A stretch of 64,000 nucleotides of DNA from Epiperipatus broadwayi (taxonomy: Eukaryota > Onychophora > Udeonychophora > Euonychophora > Peripatidae): assembly GCA_028023455.1 (NCBI GenBank), contig JAQFVV010000050.1:2312411-2376410 (forward strand). The letters run 5' to 3'. Both the position numbers and the translations under genes were made by a program. Below are positions 46,745-57,759 of the stretch, one piece after another. The notes under the pieces were generated by a model. It was not told the DNA's origin, made no database searches, and saw nothing but the letters and a program-made list of their open reading frames with translations. The first letter of the stretch is position 1. Each line of letters starts with the position of its first letter.

Positions 46745-47010
46745 GTATCACATGATCACTATTCTTTATGCTTACACAAGCTGTTTATACAGAGGCTAAA
46801 CTCTACACGCAGTAGCATCACTCAGGGAAAGCCAGATAAGTCAATGGATGCAAGCAGGTGTCATAAAATCTCTATCTAGTGCCTACTCATCCAATATCCC
46901 AGACTACTTTCTAGCATGTGACTTTCATCAGTGAGAAGCCTTGAATCTGAAAGCACTGCATCTAGATCCGAGTGGTGCTAGGATATGAAGAGTTTAGTCT
47001 CTGTGTGAAC
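46745..47010 (-). repeat. Family B relic with hammerhead remnant
   Basis: One family B arm (TATCACATGATCACTATTC leader to CTAGATCC). The minus-strand motif at about 46895-46955 reads CTTCTCA, CTGATGA, AAGTCACATGCTA, GAAA, GTAG, TC, TGGGATATTGG. The core survives but stem II and helix III are eroded. Confidence 0.65.
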
Positions 47011-47019
47011 TCTCTAGCA

Positions 47020-48320
47020 ATAAACTATTCCATTAATTCTATACACTTTGAAAAGTATAAAAGAAGTGTTAATTTATCTAAAAACATTTAACAATTCAAT
47101 TAGAGGAGGAAATAAATTGAACATATAACTACAGATACCAATGCGTTTCAATAAATGCAAAAATCAAACTGTTACAAATTCGCGTTAGGATGTATATATA
47201 GAAAAATTATACATGTTAAAATTAATTCAATAGCCTCACAGAATCGGTTTTAAAATTCTGGATCTAAAAATATTGCTTTTCATATTTTAAAATCTTATTT
47301 TTAAAGTCGCTAAACATTTATTTTATAATAAGAAGTGGCATTACGTTTTACATAACTTATTTTATGTATATATGCATATAATTTATATTTTCCATTTTAG
47401 AAATGCTCGCAGCTCTTTGGCAAAAAGTGAATGATAAAAATTCATCTATCTTTTGTTGATAATGGATTTGCTGTTCAAACTAACAAAGCAAATTTTCTGA
47501 TGAGAAAATTACGTTCCCATCTCCCACAAGAAAATAAAATATTACTTTAAAAGGGGGGTTATAATTACTTCGAACATCATCTAACGAAATTACAATTGCA
47601 ATATCAAAAAATTCGCAATTTTTCTTCAAAAATTATATTTTAAACAATTATTAAAATCTTGTCCCGATGGAGTTGTAAAAGAAAAAAAAAGCTTTTCTTC
47701 TTTTATTTATATAAGTGTATGTAAGATTAAAGCATTTATTAGAAATCCATGTTCTGGAAACAATGTAATGCTATATTATTGTATATATCACAAATATATA
47801 TATATATATGTTAGTTTATGTAAATAAAGTCGAAAAAAATAAGATTCAAAATATTATGTAATATAATTGTTTAAAAGCATTCATTTCTTTAATGGATTTA
47901 AAAATATTAGATAAGGATCTTAATAGCTGACAGAATAGAATGTATATACGCAATGCCAGATTTACCATTAAGTTAAATAAGCTAAGTTTGGGGTTTCAAT
48001 TTTCGGGGGAGGGAGGGGCTATAAATTATACACTTCGTAATTTGTCCTTTGATAATACTATTTCTAACTTTGTATCTGGAAAATTGCTTAGACGGCGTTT
48101 TTAGATTTGCTTCATTTTCAACGAATGTAATATTTATGTTAAATATATTTATGTTTCAATAATACTTTATTATTTCTAATATATGCAGTGATATCAAAAC
48201 AACCATAATAGATTTACAATGTTGTCTGACTATCTTGTTTTTCTATTTGGAGATCTGTTAAGTCTATGTTGTTGTGTTATAAATGCAAGATGGCATGAGC
48301 ATTAAAACCTTCAGACATTT
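47020..48320. other. AT-rich stretch, nothing recognised
   Basis: A (TA)n tract lies at 47795-47809. No gene seen. Confidence 0.5.
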
Positions 48321-48329
48321 GTTAGCCCA

Positions 48330-49080
48330 TTGCTTTCTCTTTCCCCCTTTTTTTTCCTTCTTTTTTTCCTTTTATTGTTAGTTTGGCATATTGTATAATG
48401 CCCAGATATCTTCAAATGTTTTCGATGATGCCAGGAGTTGATCTCTCTTTTGGATTTTTATCATTGTTTTTAAAAAAAAAACTTGTGTTATAGGAGGTTG
48501 TAGGTGTTCCATGATTAATTTACAACACATAGTCCAAATTGCGTAGTTCAAAAAAATTGATAGGCCTATAATTGGATATGTTTTTGTATTGATGCTTTCT
48601 TTCAGAGATGAGATCAGTTTGAAATCTATCTTGATGTTTGGAGAGTATAATTTCTCAGATCACTCTGAGTCCAGTACACTATGAGAAGAGGTGATCCAAT
48701 GCCTCATCACTGTTCATGCATATGCTGCAAGTTGGGTCAATGTTTTGGTATCCTCATTTATAAAAGAGGAAGTGATTTGTAGGTAGTCTGTTAATGTTGT
48801 ACTTGATGAGGAAATCTAGGTATTTGGTCTCTAGACTCCATCTCTTAAAGTTGGTTACCAGTTTCTGATTGTAATAGTAAAGTGTGTTGAATATGGGATG
48901 TGAGATTGAGTGGAGGATTGTGTACGTCTGCCATAATGAAATTTTAAAATCAAATGGGGAATCTGCTATTGGGCAGTGTTGTTTGACAAAACTTGTGAGT
49001 CTGGTGATCCATTTTTGGCTGCTTGGCGGGAGTCAGTCAGTGGGTTTACTTTTTGAAGCAGAGATTTTTGGAGAATGGTG
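48330..49080 (-). pseudogene. L1/Tx1-like LINE, 3' part
   Basis: The minus strand encodes a C-terminal ORF2 region. Pieces include KWITRLTSFVKQHCP, SLWQTYTILHSISHPIF, RWSLETKYLDFLIKYNINRL, PTNHFLFYK, then the knuckle CSICMNSDEALDHLFS-x-C. This is followed by a 3' segment ending in an A-rich tail on that strand (T-rich on plus, 48345-48380). Stops interrupt it. The preceding part of the same protein lies immediately to the right but on the opposite strand. Confidence 0.75.
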
Positions 49081-49099
49081 TTATAACCATATGATACGA

Positions 49100-49545
49100 A
49101 CTGCAATTCAACCCCAGTAAGTCAGCCTCCTGGAAAATTGGTACAGGAAGGAAAATCAACACCCTCTTCTCTGCTAAGCCACAGGAATATCTTGGCTTTT
49201 CCATTTTCAAGTCTACCACAGCAATGTCCAAAGAGATTCAGGATAACATCCTAGAAACAACAAATAAATTCATTACTTCATTGTCAGGAGTCTATCTCTC
49301 CCTTCCTGGCAAGGTAGCACTAATTAACAAGAATGTGATGCCAAAAATATCATTCTTTCTTCCATTTGTCAAAATCACCAAGAGCTTCATAAATAAAATA
49401 AATGGATTATGCTCTAGGATTTTCTGGAGAGGTAAAATGGTCACGATCAGTCTCAAAGGCATTCAGTGACCAGGAAATCTAAATGGTTTTGCTTTTCACT
49501 CCATTCAGGCATTGATTTACCAAAAAACCCACAATGTGAAACATA
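49100..49545 (+). pseudogene. L1/Tx1-like LINE, inverted 5' part
   Basis: The plus strand has an open frame from about 49119 to 49469. It reads INTLFSAKPQEYLGFSIF, then SKEIQDNILETTNKF, YLSLPGKVALINKNVMPKI and INGLCSRIFWRGK. This is the region after the RT domain in L1/Tx1-type ORF2 (the pattern S..GK..LIN..lPk and iFWrG). After a stop at 49468, NLNGFAFHSIQALIYQK continues the match. It should directly precede the protein part encoded on the minus strand at 48330-49080. Confidence 0.75.
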
Positions 49546-49743
49546 TTTGTATGTTTTTATTTTATGTTTTTTTTATTTATATTGTACACGTTTTAAAGTT
49601 AAATAATTTAATAAAGACTTTGCTATGTACTAATAACCTGTGTAAATAGATATATTTGCCTTATATATATATATTAATTCTAATATTTTCACGGATAAAA
49701 GATTTCATATTATTATTACTATTTGCAGGCTATTCCGTGTAGT

Positions 49744-49807
49744 GAAAAAGCTAAATGCTGATGTTTCAGTACAATATCAAGTACCTTCCTCAGAGCATCC
49801 TCTTTCT
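49744..49807 (-). ncRNA. Hammerhead ribozyme motif, family D
   Basis: Minus strand: GAAAGA, GGATGCT, CTGAGGA, AGGTACTTGATATTGTACT (AG(G)TAC/GTACT paired), GAAA, CA, TC^, AGCATTT, AGC, TTTTTC. Stem I is seven pairs (GGATGCT/AGCATTT) plus a six-pair outer helix (GAAAGA/TTTTTC). The core is complete (base 7 is free), but helix III, CG in the other arm, is changed to CA. Confidence 0.75.
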
Positions 49808-50165
49808 TAAATCATAAGAATGTGTGTGAGATTTAAAATCGTTTTTATCGTTTTCTTTCTCCTCATATTTAACTTCTATTGGTTGAGAAGTGTTAAAATT
49901 TATTTTTTCTTCCAATAGCTTCTTCCAAATGTTGTTAATCTTCTTTAATTCACACCAAATGTTGTTAATTCACACCAAATGTTGTTAATCTTCTTTAATT
50001 CACACCTTTTATGAAAGATGTGAATTAAAGAAGATTAACAACATTTGGAAGAAGCTATTGGAAGAGAAAATAAATTTTAAAACTTCTCAACCAATAGAAT
50101 TTAAATGTGAGGAAAAAGAAAACGATAGAAACGATTTTAAATCTCACACACATTCTTATGATTTG

Positions 50166-50230
50166 AGAAAGAGAATGCTCTAAGGAAGGTACTTGATATT
50201 GTACTGAAACGTCAGCATTTAGCTTTTTCA
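50166..50230 (+). ncRNA. Hammerhead ribozyme motif, family D, G5 mutated
   Basis: GAAAGA, GAATGCT, CTAAGGA (G5 to A), AGGTACTTGATATTGTACT, GAAA, CG, TC^, AGCATTT. Helix III is just CG and the GTC triplet is intact, but loss of G5 should abolish cleavage. The two arms therefore each carry a different lesion. Confidence 0.75.
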
Positions 50231-50269
50231 CTACAGGGAATATCCCACAAATAGTAATAATAATATGAC

Positions 50270-50625
50270 ATATATATATATACACACAATAAAAAATAAC
50301 TTTTTTATACAATAAATAAAGAAAATGGGGAAGAGGCCTCAATCTTTTGTTAACTTACGATCTAAAAAAATATTTAAAAAAATATAAATCTAATACTGAA
50401 CCTGTACGTTTCATAGTATATCACTATAATATAATAATCAATAATCAACATTAATATAATAAAGTAAGTAGATGCCACTATAGCATGACGAAAGATTATT
50501 TATCTTCAAACAATTCTGGGTACAAAGATATCCATAAAAACCTTTCTTTCGATTCCAGAAAAAAAATTCTATCGCAATTTTAATTCAATATTGATCCACT
50601 CTAAATAAAACAATTAAGTGGCCTA
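50270..50625. other. AT-rich stretch, nothing recognised
   Basis: A (TA)n/ACAC run at about 50270-50287; no other feature. Confidence 0.5.
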
Positions 50626-50627
50626 TT

Positions 50628-50775
50628 CATAAAAAGTTCAAACACTGGATGTTTTGTGATCATGGGACTTAACTCCCAGAAGCTACCATTCTGTCACTGG
50701 AGAAGTCAGGCAAGGTGTTATTCACTCTCTCAACTGAGCAATAGCTTGCTATATTTTTCAATACTGCTCTAATTA
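50628..50775 (-). repeat. SINE with A/B box-like motifs and shared 3' tail
   Basis: Minus strand: GCTCAGTTGAGAGAGTG (A box-like), GGGAGTTAAGTCCC (B box-like), then CCAGTGTTTGAACTTTTTATGAA, the tail common to several SINEs in this window. Box spacing is longer than in a tRNA. Confidence 0.5.
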
Positions 50776-51125
50776 TATTCTTTTAATCAATGAGTAATCA
50801 ATCATTCTTAAGTAACTTTAAAAGCATTTAAAAACACTTTCCTCTTTTAATGCGACAATGATTACACAACAATTGCAGTTATAATGAATTATTATCCTTA
50901 TTGCATTTCAAACTTAATCAACTGTCCTTGCTACTGCTTTCATTATCTGCCTGGGGCAGTTTCATTTATTGGAAGACAAGATTTATCTCTCTATCAATCT
51001 CTTTTTTGTATATCCACCTCATTTTAAAACTTCAATACATCTATGCAATACAGAGAGTGTACCAATAGCTCAAACAAGCTCTTAATTAATGTGTGGTATA
51101 AGAAAATATTTAAAATCTCTATACA

Positions 51126-51194
51126 AAACATTCCCATCTCCAGACCAACTGGTTTCGAGCTTATGGCTCACATCAGTAGAGAGCTAGAGTATTC
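51126..51194 (-). ncRNA. Hammerhead motif, family C (A9 changed to U)
   Basis: Minus strand: GAATACTC, TAGC, TCTCTA, CTGATGT, GAGC-CATAA-GCTC, GAAA, helix III CCA-GT-TGG, TC^, TGGAGA. Inner stem I TCTCTA/TGGAGA pairs six of six with one G-T. All copies of family C have T in place of the conserved A9. Confidence 0.75.
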
Positions 51195-51541
51195 GGACAC
51201 TAGATCTAAAATATAAACTGAAAACCCAGCACTTATTTCATATGTATATTTAAGTAGAAACTCTGAAATTTTCGGACATGAAAATGTCTTTAAATCCAGC
51301 TAGCTAACTTAAATAACTATATGGACTGAACTAATTCAGATCTACCATATTTTAACAGCCTCAGCTTAGATAAAGTCTTAAAGATAAAATTATAATAATT
51401 AAAAAAGCAAGTCATATATACCGTGACATTACTTTTATAAGCTTGTAGTTACAAAAATGCAATACAGAGAGCATACCAATAGCTCAAACAAGCTCTTAAT
51501 TAATACGAGCAGTAAGAGAAAATATTTAAAATCTCTATCCA

Positions 51542-51612
51542 AAACACTCCCATCTCCAGACCAACTGGTTTTGAGCTTATGGCTCACATCAGTGAAGAGC
51601 TAGAAGATTCGG
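51542..51612 (-). ncRNA. Hammerhead motif, family C, GAAA mutated
   Basis: Minus strand: CTCTTCA, CTGATGT, GAGCCATAAGCTC, AAAA, CCAGTTGG, TC, TGGAGA. Stem I intact; G12 lost. Confidence 0.65.
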
Positions 51613-51682
51613 ACACTAGATCTAAAATATAAACTCAAAACCTAGCACTTATTTCATATGTATATATTTTACATCTAGTGTC

Positions 51683-51752
51683 TGAATATTCTAACTCTCC
51701 ACTGATGTGAGCCATAAGCTCGAAACCAGTTGGTCTGAAGATGGGAGTGTTC
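51683..51752 (+). ncRNA. Hammerhead motif, family C (A9 changed to U)
   Basis: AATATTC, TAAC, TCTCCA, CTGATGT, GAGC-CATAA-GCTC, GAAA, CCAGTTGG, TC^, TGAAGA, TGG, GAGTGTT. The outer stem I AATATTC/GAGTGTT is seven pairs with two G-T; the inner stem has one mismatch. Confidence 0.75.
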
Positions 51753-51914
51753 AGGATAGAGATTTTAAATATTTTCTCATACTGCACTTAGTAATTAAGA
51801 GCCTGTTTGAGCTATTGGTATGCTCTCTGTATTGCATTTTTGTAACTACAAGCTTATAAAAGTAATGTCACATTATATATGACTTGCTTTTTTAATTATT
51901 CAATACATCTATCA

Positions 51915-53165
51915 AGCATTTCGTTTTCAGACCATACATGTGTAACACTCAAATTATGTATATATCAAAATAACATACCATTGTATAAGATAACATTTGA
52001 ACAACAGATTCCTATAAAATTTAAGTTAACTATAGATGACTTTTCTAATATAATCATTATATGTCATTACTATCATCAGTTGTAATATTTTATTCCAGTT
52101 GATGTATGGTTATCTTTCAAAAAAAATTTAAACAACTGCTCCCCCAATCAACTAGCATATCAAAATTCAATCTAATAAACCAGTATATTGAAGATGTAGA
52201 TATAATCTTGCAAGCCATATTAGAAATGAATGATGTCAATGCTCTTATATGTAAATGTAAAATGAAGCAAATCAGTTGATCTTTCTACTCAACCAGAATA
52301 ACAATAAGAACTACTGTAAATTATGCAAAATAAACCCTGAGCATAAACCATTAAATAATATTTTTATACATTTTCTGGTAGTAAAAACAAGAACACCATG
52401 TGCACAAAATATCCATTTAATTTTATTTCCTTATCTTGTTATTACAATGCATAAATTACTTTCCACACAACTGGTAGGAAAATATCAAAACAATTCAAGT
52501 AATATGTCCCCAATTAGGGCCTTGAGAAACATTTGCAAGTAAGTTAGTAAACCGCCCAACCACTGAATGAATATGGGGCCTAATGGGTACTCCAGGACTT
52601 CTGAGTGATGGAATGCAATCACAGCATACCTGGAGGGACAAAAAACAATTTTATTTTTGTATTGTAAAGATTACATTATGTTATATAAGTAGAATTTTGG
52701 TTGAACATTAGTAACCAAGGTACATTCGTACAAAAATGATTTGTGACCCAGACATGCAGGAGTTGGATTGAAGTCCCTGTGGGTCTGGACTTATAATACA
52801 TTTGTATAACTTCATTTGGGTCATATTGTTTGGTACTTGAATATTCAATTTATGACTTAATCAGGATAAGCAATGTAAAATTTATCTGGAAAATCCATTT
52901 GAAAATCCTGTAATGTGGCGGTAGTCTGAGTATGTGGGGATCTTTGGGTGGATGGGATATCATGATACAGGTTTCCTTTCATGGTGGGGATTCCCCATGC
53001 AGACAGATGAAGCCATTATAGTTGGTAATTGTTACCTAGCAATGCAAGTCATCTAACTTCTTGACTGTTGGCAATGAGGCACAAATAAATGTCTTTTGAA
53101 ACAAAATGATTTGAGCTAGGAATTATTCTGTCATTTATCCATACTGAGACTAATTTTCTTAATAT
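51915..53165. other. No recognised gene besides the candidate exon
   Basis: Mostly AT-rich. The part 52700-53060 has more even composition but no motif I can name. Confidence 0.4.
52410..52629 (-). other. Possible 3'-terminal exon, unrecognised
   Basis: On the minus strand a pyrimidine-rich tract ends in GTCCCTCCAG at 52630, a fair splice acceptor. It is followed by a balanced-composition segment with two open frames, one ending in TGA near 52490. An AATAAA signal follows near 52425. One frame reads CDCIPSLRSPGVPIRPHIH. I recognise no domain. This may be chance. Confidence 0.15.
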
Positions 53166-53169
53166 TTCC

Positions 53170-53640
53170 ATGTATTCTATCACTGTTGTTGTATTTTTGA
53201 TAAATCTTCTGAATTTTACAATATCCTGTATTCCAAAGCTTTTAATATGATGAAAATGATATGCATTTTTATAATCTATAAATCCAAAATATGACAGAAA
53301 CTATTAGTTTCTCCTATAACTTCTCTTAATATCTGGATGTTGTGCAGAATCACTTTTAAATCTAGCTTGTTGTTTGTTTTGGTTGGTTGGAGTATATAAG
53401 TTTCTTCAGAAGAGTTCTAAAGACCTTGATTATGTTCTTATATAGAAATGACAAAAGACTGTTAGGTTTGTTATTTCTAATATTCTTTTATCGTTTTTCT
53501 TAAATGTCAACTTCTCCAAAGCATTCTTCCAATTAACTGATATATATTTATCATTTAGATATTTGGTGCATAGCTTTGCCTATAATTTATTTATTTTTTA
53601 ATCCGCTTTTGATTGCTTTCAAATATCAGTAATGTCTGTA
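53170..53640 (-). pseudogene. Old RTE-type LINE relic
   Basis: Aligns by eye, base for base with indels, to the RT region of the 12986-14620 copy. Shared blocks include ACAATATCCTG, TTTTTATAATCTA, CACTTTTAAATC, TTATTTCTAATAT and TTTATCATTTAGA. It covers the part from motif A back towards motif 0 and is far more diverged than the other two copies, so it is an older insertion. Confidence 0.75.
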
Positions 53641-53759
53641 TCAAGTCAAGATAACTATTGATGGAAAAAAAATGTTAAACTGACTTTAAAAAAAGCATTA
53701 AAGTACTTATTTACAACAGTTTATTTGAACAAAGTCTGAAAAAAAAAAAACACACACAA

Positions 53760-53792
<33 letters not shown>

Positions 53793-53794
53793 CA

Positions 53795-54215
53795 TCAAAG
53801 CATCACATGATCACCATTTCATATGCTTACACATGCTGTTAATAAGAGTATCAAACTTTCCATACAGTAGTGCCACCAAGCGCAAGCCTTTGTAATCAAT
53901 GGATGCAGGAAGGTTTATGAATAAAATCCCTGTCAAATGCCTACTTATCCAACATTCCCAAACTAGTTTTTAGCTTGTGGCTTCCATCAGTGAGGAACCT
54001 TGAATTTGAGAGCATGCAGATAGACAATATTCAAGGCTTCTCACTGATGAAAGCCACAAGCTAGAAACTACTAAGCTCTAGGTGCAGTGCTCTCAAATTG
54101 AGGGCTCCTCATTGATGAAAGTCACTAGATAGGGATTTTATGCACAAATCTTCCTGCATCCATTGATTATAAAGGCTTACATTTGATGGCACAACTGTAT
54201 AGAGAGTTTGATACT
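53795..54215. repeat. Family B element, inverted, decayed hammerheads
   Basis: Starts AAACCATCAAAGCATCACATG after a (CA)(TA)n tract (53750-53784). The minus-strand motif near 53940-54000 has CTGATGG (A9 lost). The plus-strand motif near 54035 has CTGATGA and GAAA but breaks after CTA. It ends GAGAGTTTGATACTTTT, followed by a short ATC run. Confidence 0.7.
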
Positions 54216-54889
54216 TTTATTATCATCATCATCATCATCCTCATATAATGTAGATTATTTTTGATATTTTTTGTTTTTGATTTTTGTGTGTTTATATGGC
54301 ATTAAATATGTACCTGGATTTATATTTCAACACTTATTTTTATAGAATATGTGCATCTATAAGAAAACATTTGGCCACAGTTGGTAAATAATTCCCCTCT
54401 TTTCTTCCAAAGAATAAGCTTGTGGTTAAGATCTGTAGAGGTCCTTACCTTTGCATTTTCATGCGCACACTCTTGAGGTTTATAACCTTAGTAAAAATTA
54501 AATAATTCAATGTAAATTTTTGTTTTTTTCCACTTCATGATTCTACAGCAGATATTCTGAAAGCGGTTCCTACATAGGTTGCTTTGCACTAATCAGAGGA
54601 TGGTTACGAAATGATAAAAAATCATAGCAAGAATCTGGTGAAAATTTAAATAATGGTTGTAATATTAAGCCACATACATCACCATCTTAATGATATACTG
54701 AACAATTTGCTGATCATAATTGAAACATAATAAGAAAAAAGCATATGGCTTTATTTCTCATGAATTTGTAAGAAATGCAATGCAATGCAATGCACTGTGG
54801 CTTTTCCCTTTTCAGAGTTAGAAATCTCTCAGCCACTATGCTCAGAGAAACCTGTTACCCACTTTATCTTCTTTTTCCATTCCCCACCC

Positions 54890-55025
54890 TAAGTTTTTCT
54901 TATATTCTTCTCTATTCTGCTCCATCCCATTTACATAATCTTTGTCATTTCAATGGCCTAAGTTTTTCTTATATTCTTCTCTATTCTGCTCCATCCCATT
55001 TACATAATCTTTGTCGTTTCAATGA
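54890..55025 (+). repeat. 67-bp tandem duplication
   Basis: CCTAAGTTTTTCTTATATTC through AATCTTTGTCRTTTCAATG occurs twice in tandem with one or two differences, so it is recent. Confidence 0.85.
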
Positions 55026-56340
55026 TCTTTATATCTAAATCCCCCTTATCTTTTCCCAAATCCAGAATAAAAACCAAGAACCCACTTTCTGTATAACCAC
55101 TTTGCTCATAATTATTCTTCCACAACTTCATTATCTGTACCCTTTCTGCTTGCAGGTATTTACATTCAATTAACAAATGCCTAATATTTTCTATGCCTTT
55201 CTTACACAGCTTGCAGAAATCACCCACATTTTTCCATTTATGTGTATATTCCCTTGTTGCTAAAGATCCTGTTTGAGTGTTTCCTTGCTATTATCATAAA
55301 TTAACTCGAACCCAATATTGTTTACTTCTATATATATTCAAACTGTTTTTTACTCTACATACTTGTTCTCCATCTCTCCAACTCCCTATTCTTTATTAAT
55401 GCATCTATTCTTCTATCCCATTCCTTGCCACTATAACACTCAACAATTCTCATAATACAATCATCCTACCTTTTGTATAAGTATACTGATATAAATTCTT
55501 TATCCAAATCTTCTGCATATCATACTACCTTTCTCATCCATCTTGTTCCCTGTTCTTTAATCGTATCCTGATTGTTTTGGCTATTCTCTTATTATCCATA
55601 AATTTATAACTACAGAACTTTTTCATTTTGCTTTTTGCATCTCTCACATGTAAAAACTTCACCATTCCATTTCTCCTTGAATTGCCTCCTTTGCCATACA
55701 TACATCTGTATATAATGCATATCTTCTTACTTCTCTTTGTACTTTTTTAAAATAATCTAACACCCCTTTACTAATGCATAACACATCATAACCATAAGTT
55801 GACTTTACTACTGCCATTCCCTTTTATACAATTCTAGCTAGATCATATTTCATATATGAAAAACTTAATTTCTTTATCAATCCCTTTCTTTTCTTTGCTT
55901 CATTTATCATTTTTTTCTACCATTCTTCTAAGAAATTTCTCTGATTACTTAAGACCATTTCTAAATAGTTATACCTATTCACCAAAATTAGCTTTATATC
56001 CCCCAATAATCTCTTCTCTTTCCCTAGTATTAATCATCATTACTTTTGTTTTTTCTTCGTTAAATTTAATCCCCATCTCTTTACCGACCCTTATGCACAT
56101 CTTCAGCATAACTTCCATATTTCCCCTACATTCTGTGCACAAGAACATATCATCTGCAAATAAAAGACCTGATAATAAACACCCTTAGCTTGCCATTTAT
56201 TAGTGGTATTCTACCCCTCTTCCTAGTGTTTCTATTGCTCTCTCCATTTCTCCCAAATATAACAAAAACAAAATAGATGACATAGTACATCCTTGTCTTA
56301 GTTCCACCCCATTTTTAACTTTAACTGATTCTATATTCCC
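55000..56340 (-). pseudogene. Decayed non-LTR reverse transcriptase
   Basis: Minus strand, through stops and shifts: VKNGVELRQGCTM (RT motif B, near 56290-56330), then YLGEMERAIETLG, then a long degraded linker. It ends with CKLCKKGIENIRHLLIEC (55000-55227), a C-x2-C...H-x4-C knuckle followed by L-x3-R. Family is uncertain; it is not the RTE type at 59-61 kb. The upstream RT part was lost where a SINE now lies (56345). Confidence 0.65.
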
Positions 56341-56344
56341 TAAT

Positions 56345-56450
56345 TGATACGTATAGAAATTCGAGCGCCAGATGTGGGAGTGCCGAAATCGAGCCTAGGA
56401 CCTCCCGATTCGATCCCAATTCGGTTGCTCTACCAACGGTGCCAAACTGC
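56345..56450 (-). repeat. tRNA-derived SINE
   Basis: Minus strand: CAGTTTGGCACCGTTGGTAG then AGCAACCGAATTGGG (A box TTGGTAGAGCAAC) and B box GGCTCGATTTC, followed by CATCTGGCGCTCGAATTTC. A relative with the same head lies at 61758-61868. Confidence 0.7.
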
Positions 56451-56469
56451 ACAAGTTGAGATATATAAT

Positions 56470-57185
56470 TATAATGATCAAATCAAATATTATATACCCT
56501 ATATGGTTAGATACAGCGGAAATGTGGCAGACATCGGGAGCTCAGGATCAGCAGAAACTACCCAGCTCTATTACTTCCGGTGGTGGGACAGCTTAACCAT
56601 TCGATTATTTTTTGTTATATAACAATTATTTCAAAAGTAAATAAATCGATGAAAATTTTTAAACACTTGCTATCTTTGCTTGCATTATATATATAATTAG
56701 ACATGAATTATATATATATTTTATTCCCTTAAAAATTTTTTTTTCTTTGTTTTGTCTTAGCTTTCTATTTCATTTTCTCAATTACGTTCTATTAAGCATT
56801 TTGGCATATTTCGTTTAAAACGAATTGCAACAATTGATTAAACAGGCAATAAACTTTGGTACTACTGTCGTACTTTTTAAAGAAATTAGTTCATCAGCTT
56901 TACAACAGTTTATAAGTTCAAAGCGAAATGTTTTATAGCCCCAATCAAACCAACAATGGTAGGAAATACCCCAGGGAGCAGTACACATTCAGTACAGAAA
57001 ATTAACTTCGTTCCCAAATGCTCAGATATTTCACTTTTTTTTTTTAACGAAAGAAAAAAAAATAAAGACACTACAAGAGAAAAAAAAGTTTATTACATTA
57101 TTTTTCCATTTTTTATTATGTATAATCAAGCTTATACTGAAACACCATGGATTAAAATGCAATATGTGTAACTTTTATAAATTAT
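56470..57185. other. No recognised gene
   Basis: The block 56500-56600 has even composition but no readable motif; the rest is AT-rich. Confidence 0.4.
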
Positions 57186-57189
57186 CAAC

Positions 57190-57750
57190 AAACGACCACA
57201 CACACATGATCACCATTTCTTATGCTTTCTTATAACTATTATTAAAACAGGCAAAACTCTCTATACATATTGTCACTCAATGCAAGTCAGAGTAATCAAT
57301 GGATGCCAGAAGGCTTGTGCATAAAATCCCCATCTAGTGCCTACTTATCCAATATCTCCAGACTAGTTTCTGGCCCATGGCTTTCGTCAGTGAGGAGCCT
57401 TGGAACTGAGAGCACTGCACCCAGATCTTAAGATGTAATGTAACCCTCCAGCAGTCACCTTTTATCTCTACTTAACTACAAAACAATGAGTCTTAAACTG
57501 AAAAATTTCAATTTAGACTCATAGATTTGTAGATAAGTAGAGATAAAAGGTGGGTGCTGGAGGGTTGCATTGGATCATAAAGTCTAGGTGCAGTGATCTC
57601 AGATCCAAGACTCCTCACTGACAAAGGTCACAAGAAACTAGTCTGGGGATATTGGATGTGTAGGCACTAGATGGGGATTTTATGCACAAGCCTCCTGGCA
57701 TCCATTGATTACTCTGGCTTGCATAGAGTGGCAATATGCACAGAGAGTTT
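57190..57750. repeat. Family B element, inverted, mutated hammerheads
   Basis: Left half from CACATGATCACCATTTC; right half ends GCACAGAGAGTTTCTC. Minus-strand motif (about 57350-57410): CTCCTCA, CTGACGA (base 7 free), AAGCCATGGGCCA, GAAA, CTAG, TC, TGGAGATATTGG, core intact. Plus-strand motif near 57600-57655: CTGACAA (G8 lost). Confidence 0.75.
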
Positions 57751-57759
57751 CTCATGCAA

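Larger units (their letters stand above)
49705..50268. repeat. Family D hammerhead palindrome, ~250-bp arms
   Basis: The left arm starts CATATTATTATTACTATTTG and the right arm ends with its reverse complement near 50268. The centre is at about 50010. The left arm has a local triplication of TTCACACCAAATGTTGTTAA-type sequence (49948-50008). Each arm carries a hammerhead core pointing outward from the centre. No clear target duplication found. Confidence 0.85.
51045..51898. repeat. Family C hammerhead element, 14-bp target duplication
   Basis: TTCAATACATCTAT flanks the element exactly at 51031-51044 and 51899-51912. Inside are two direct units 415 bp apart (GCAATACAGAGAG at 51044 and 51459) followed by an inverted unit (about 51665-51895), so the second and third form a hairpin. 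Three hammerhead motifs are present. Confidence 0.87.
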
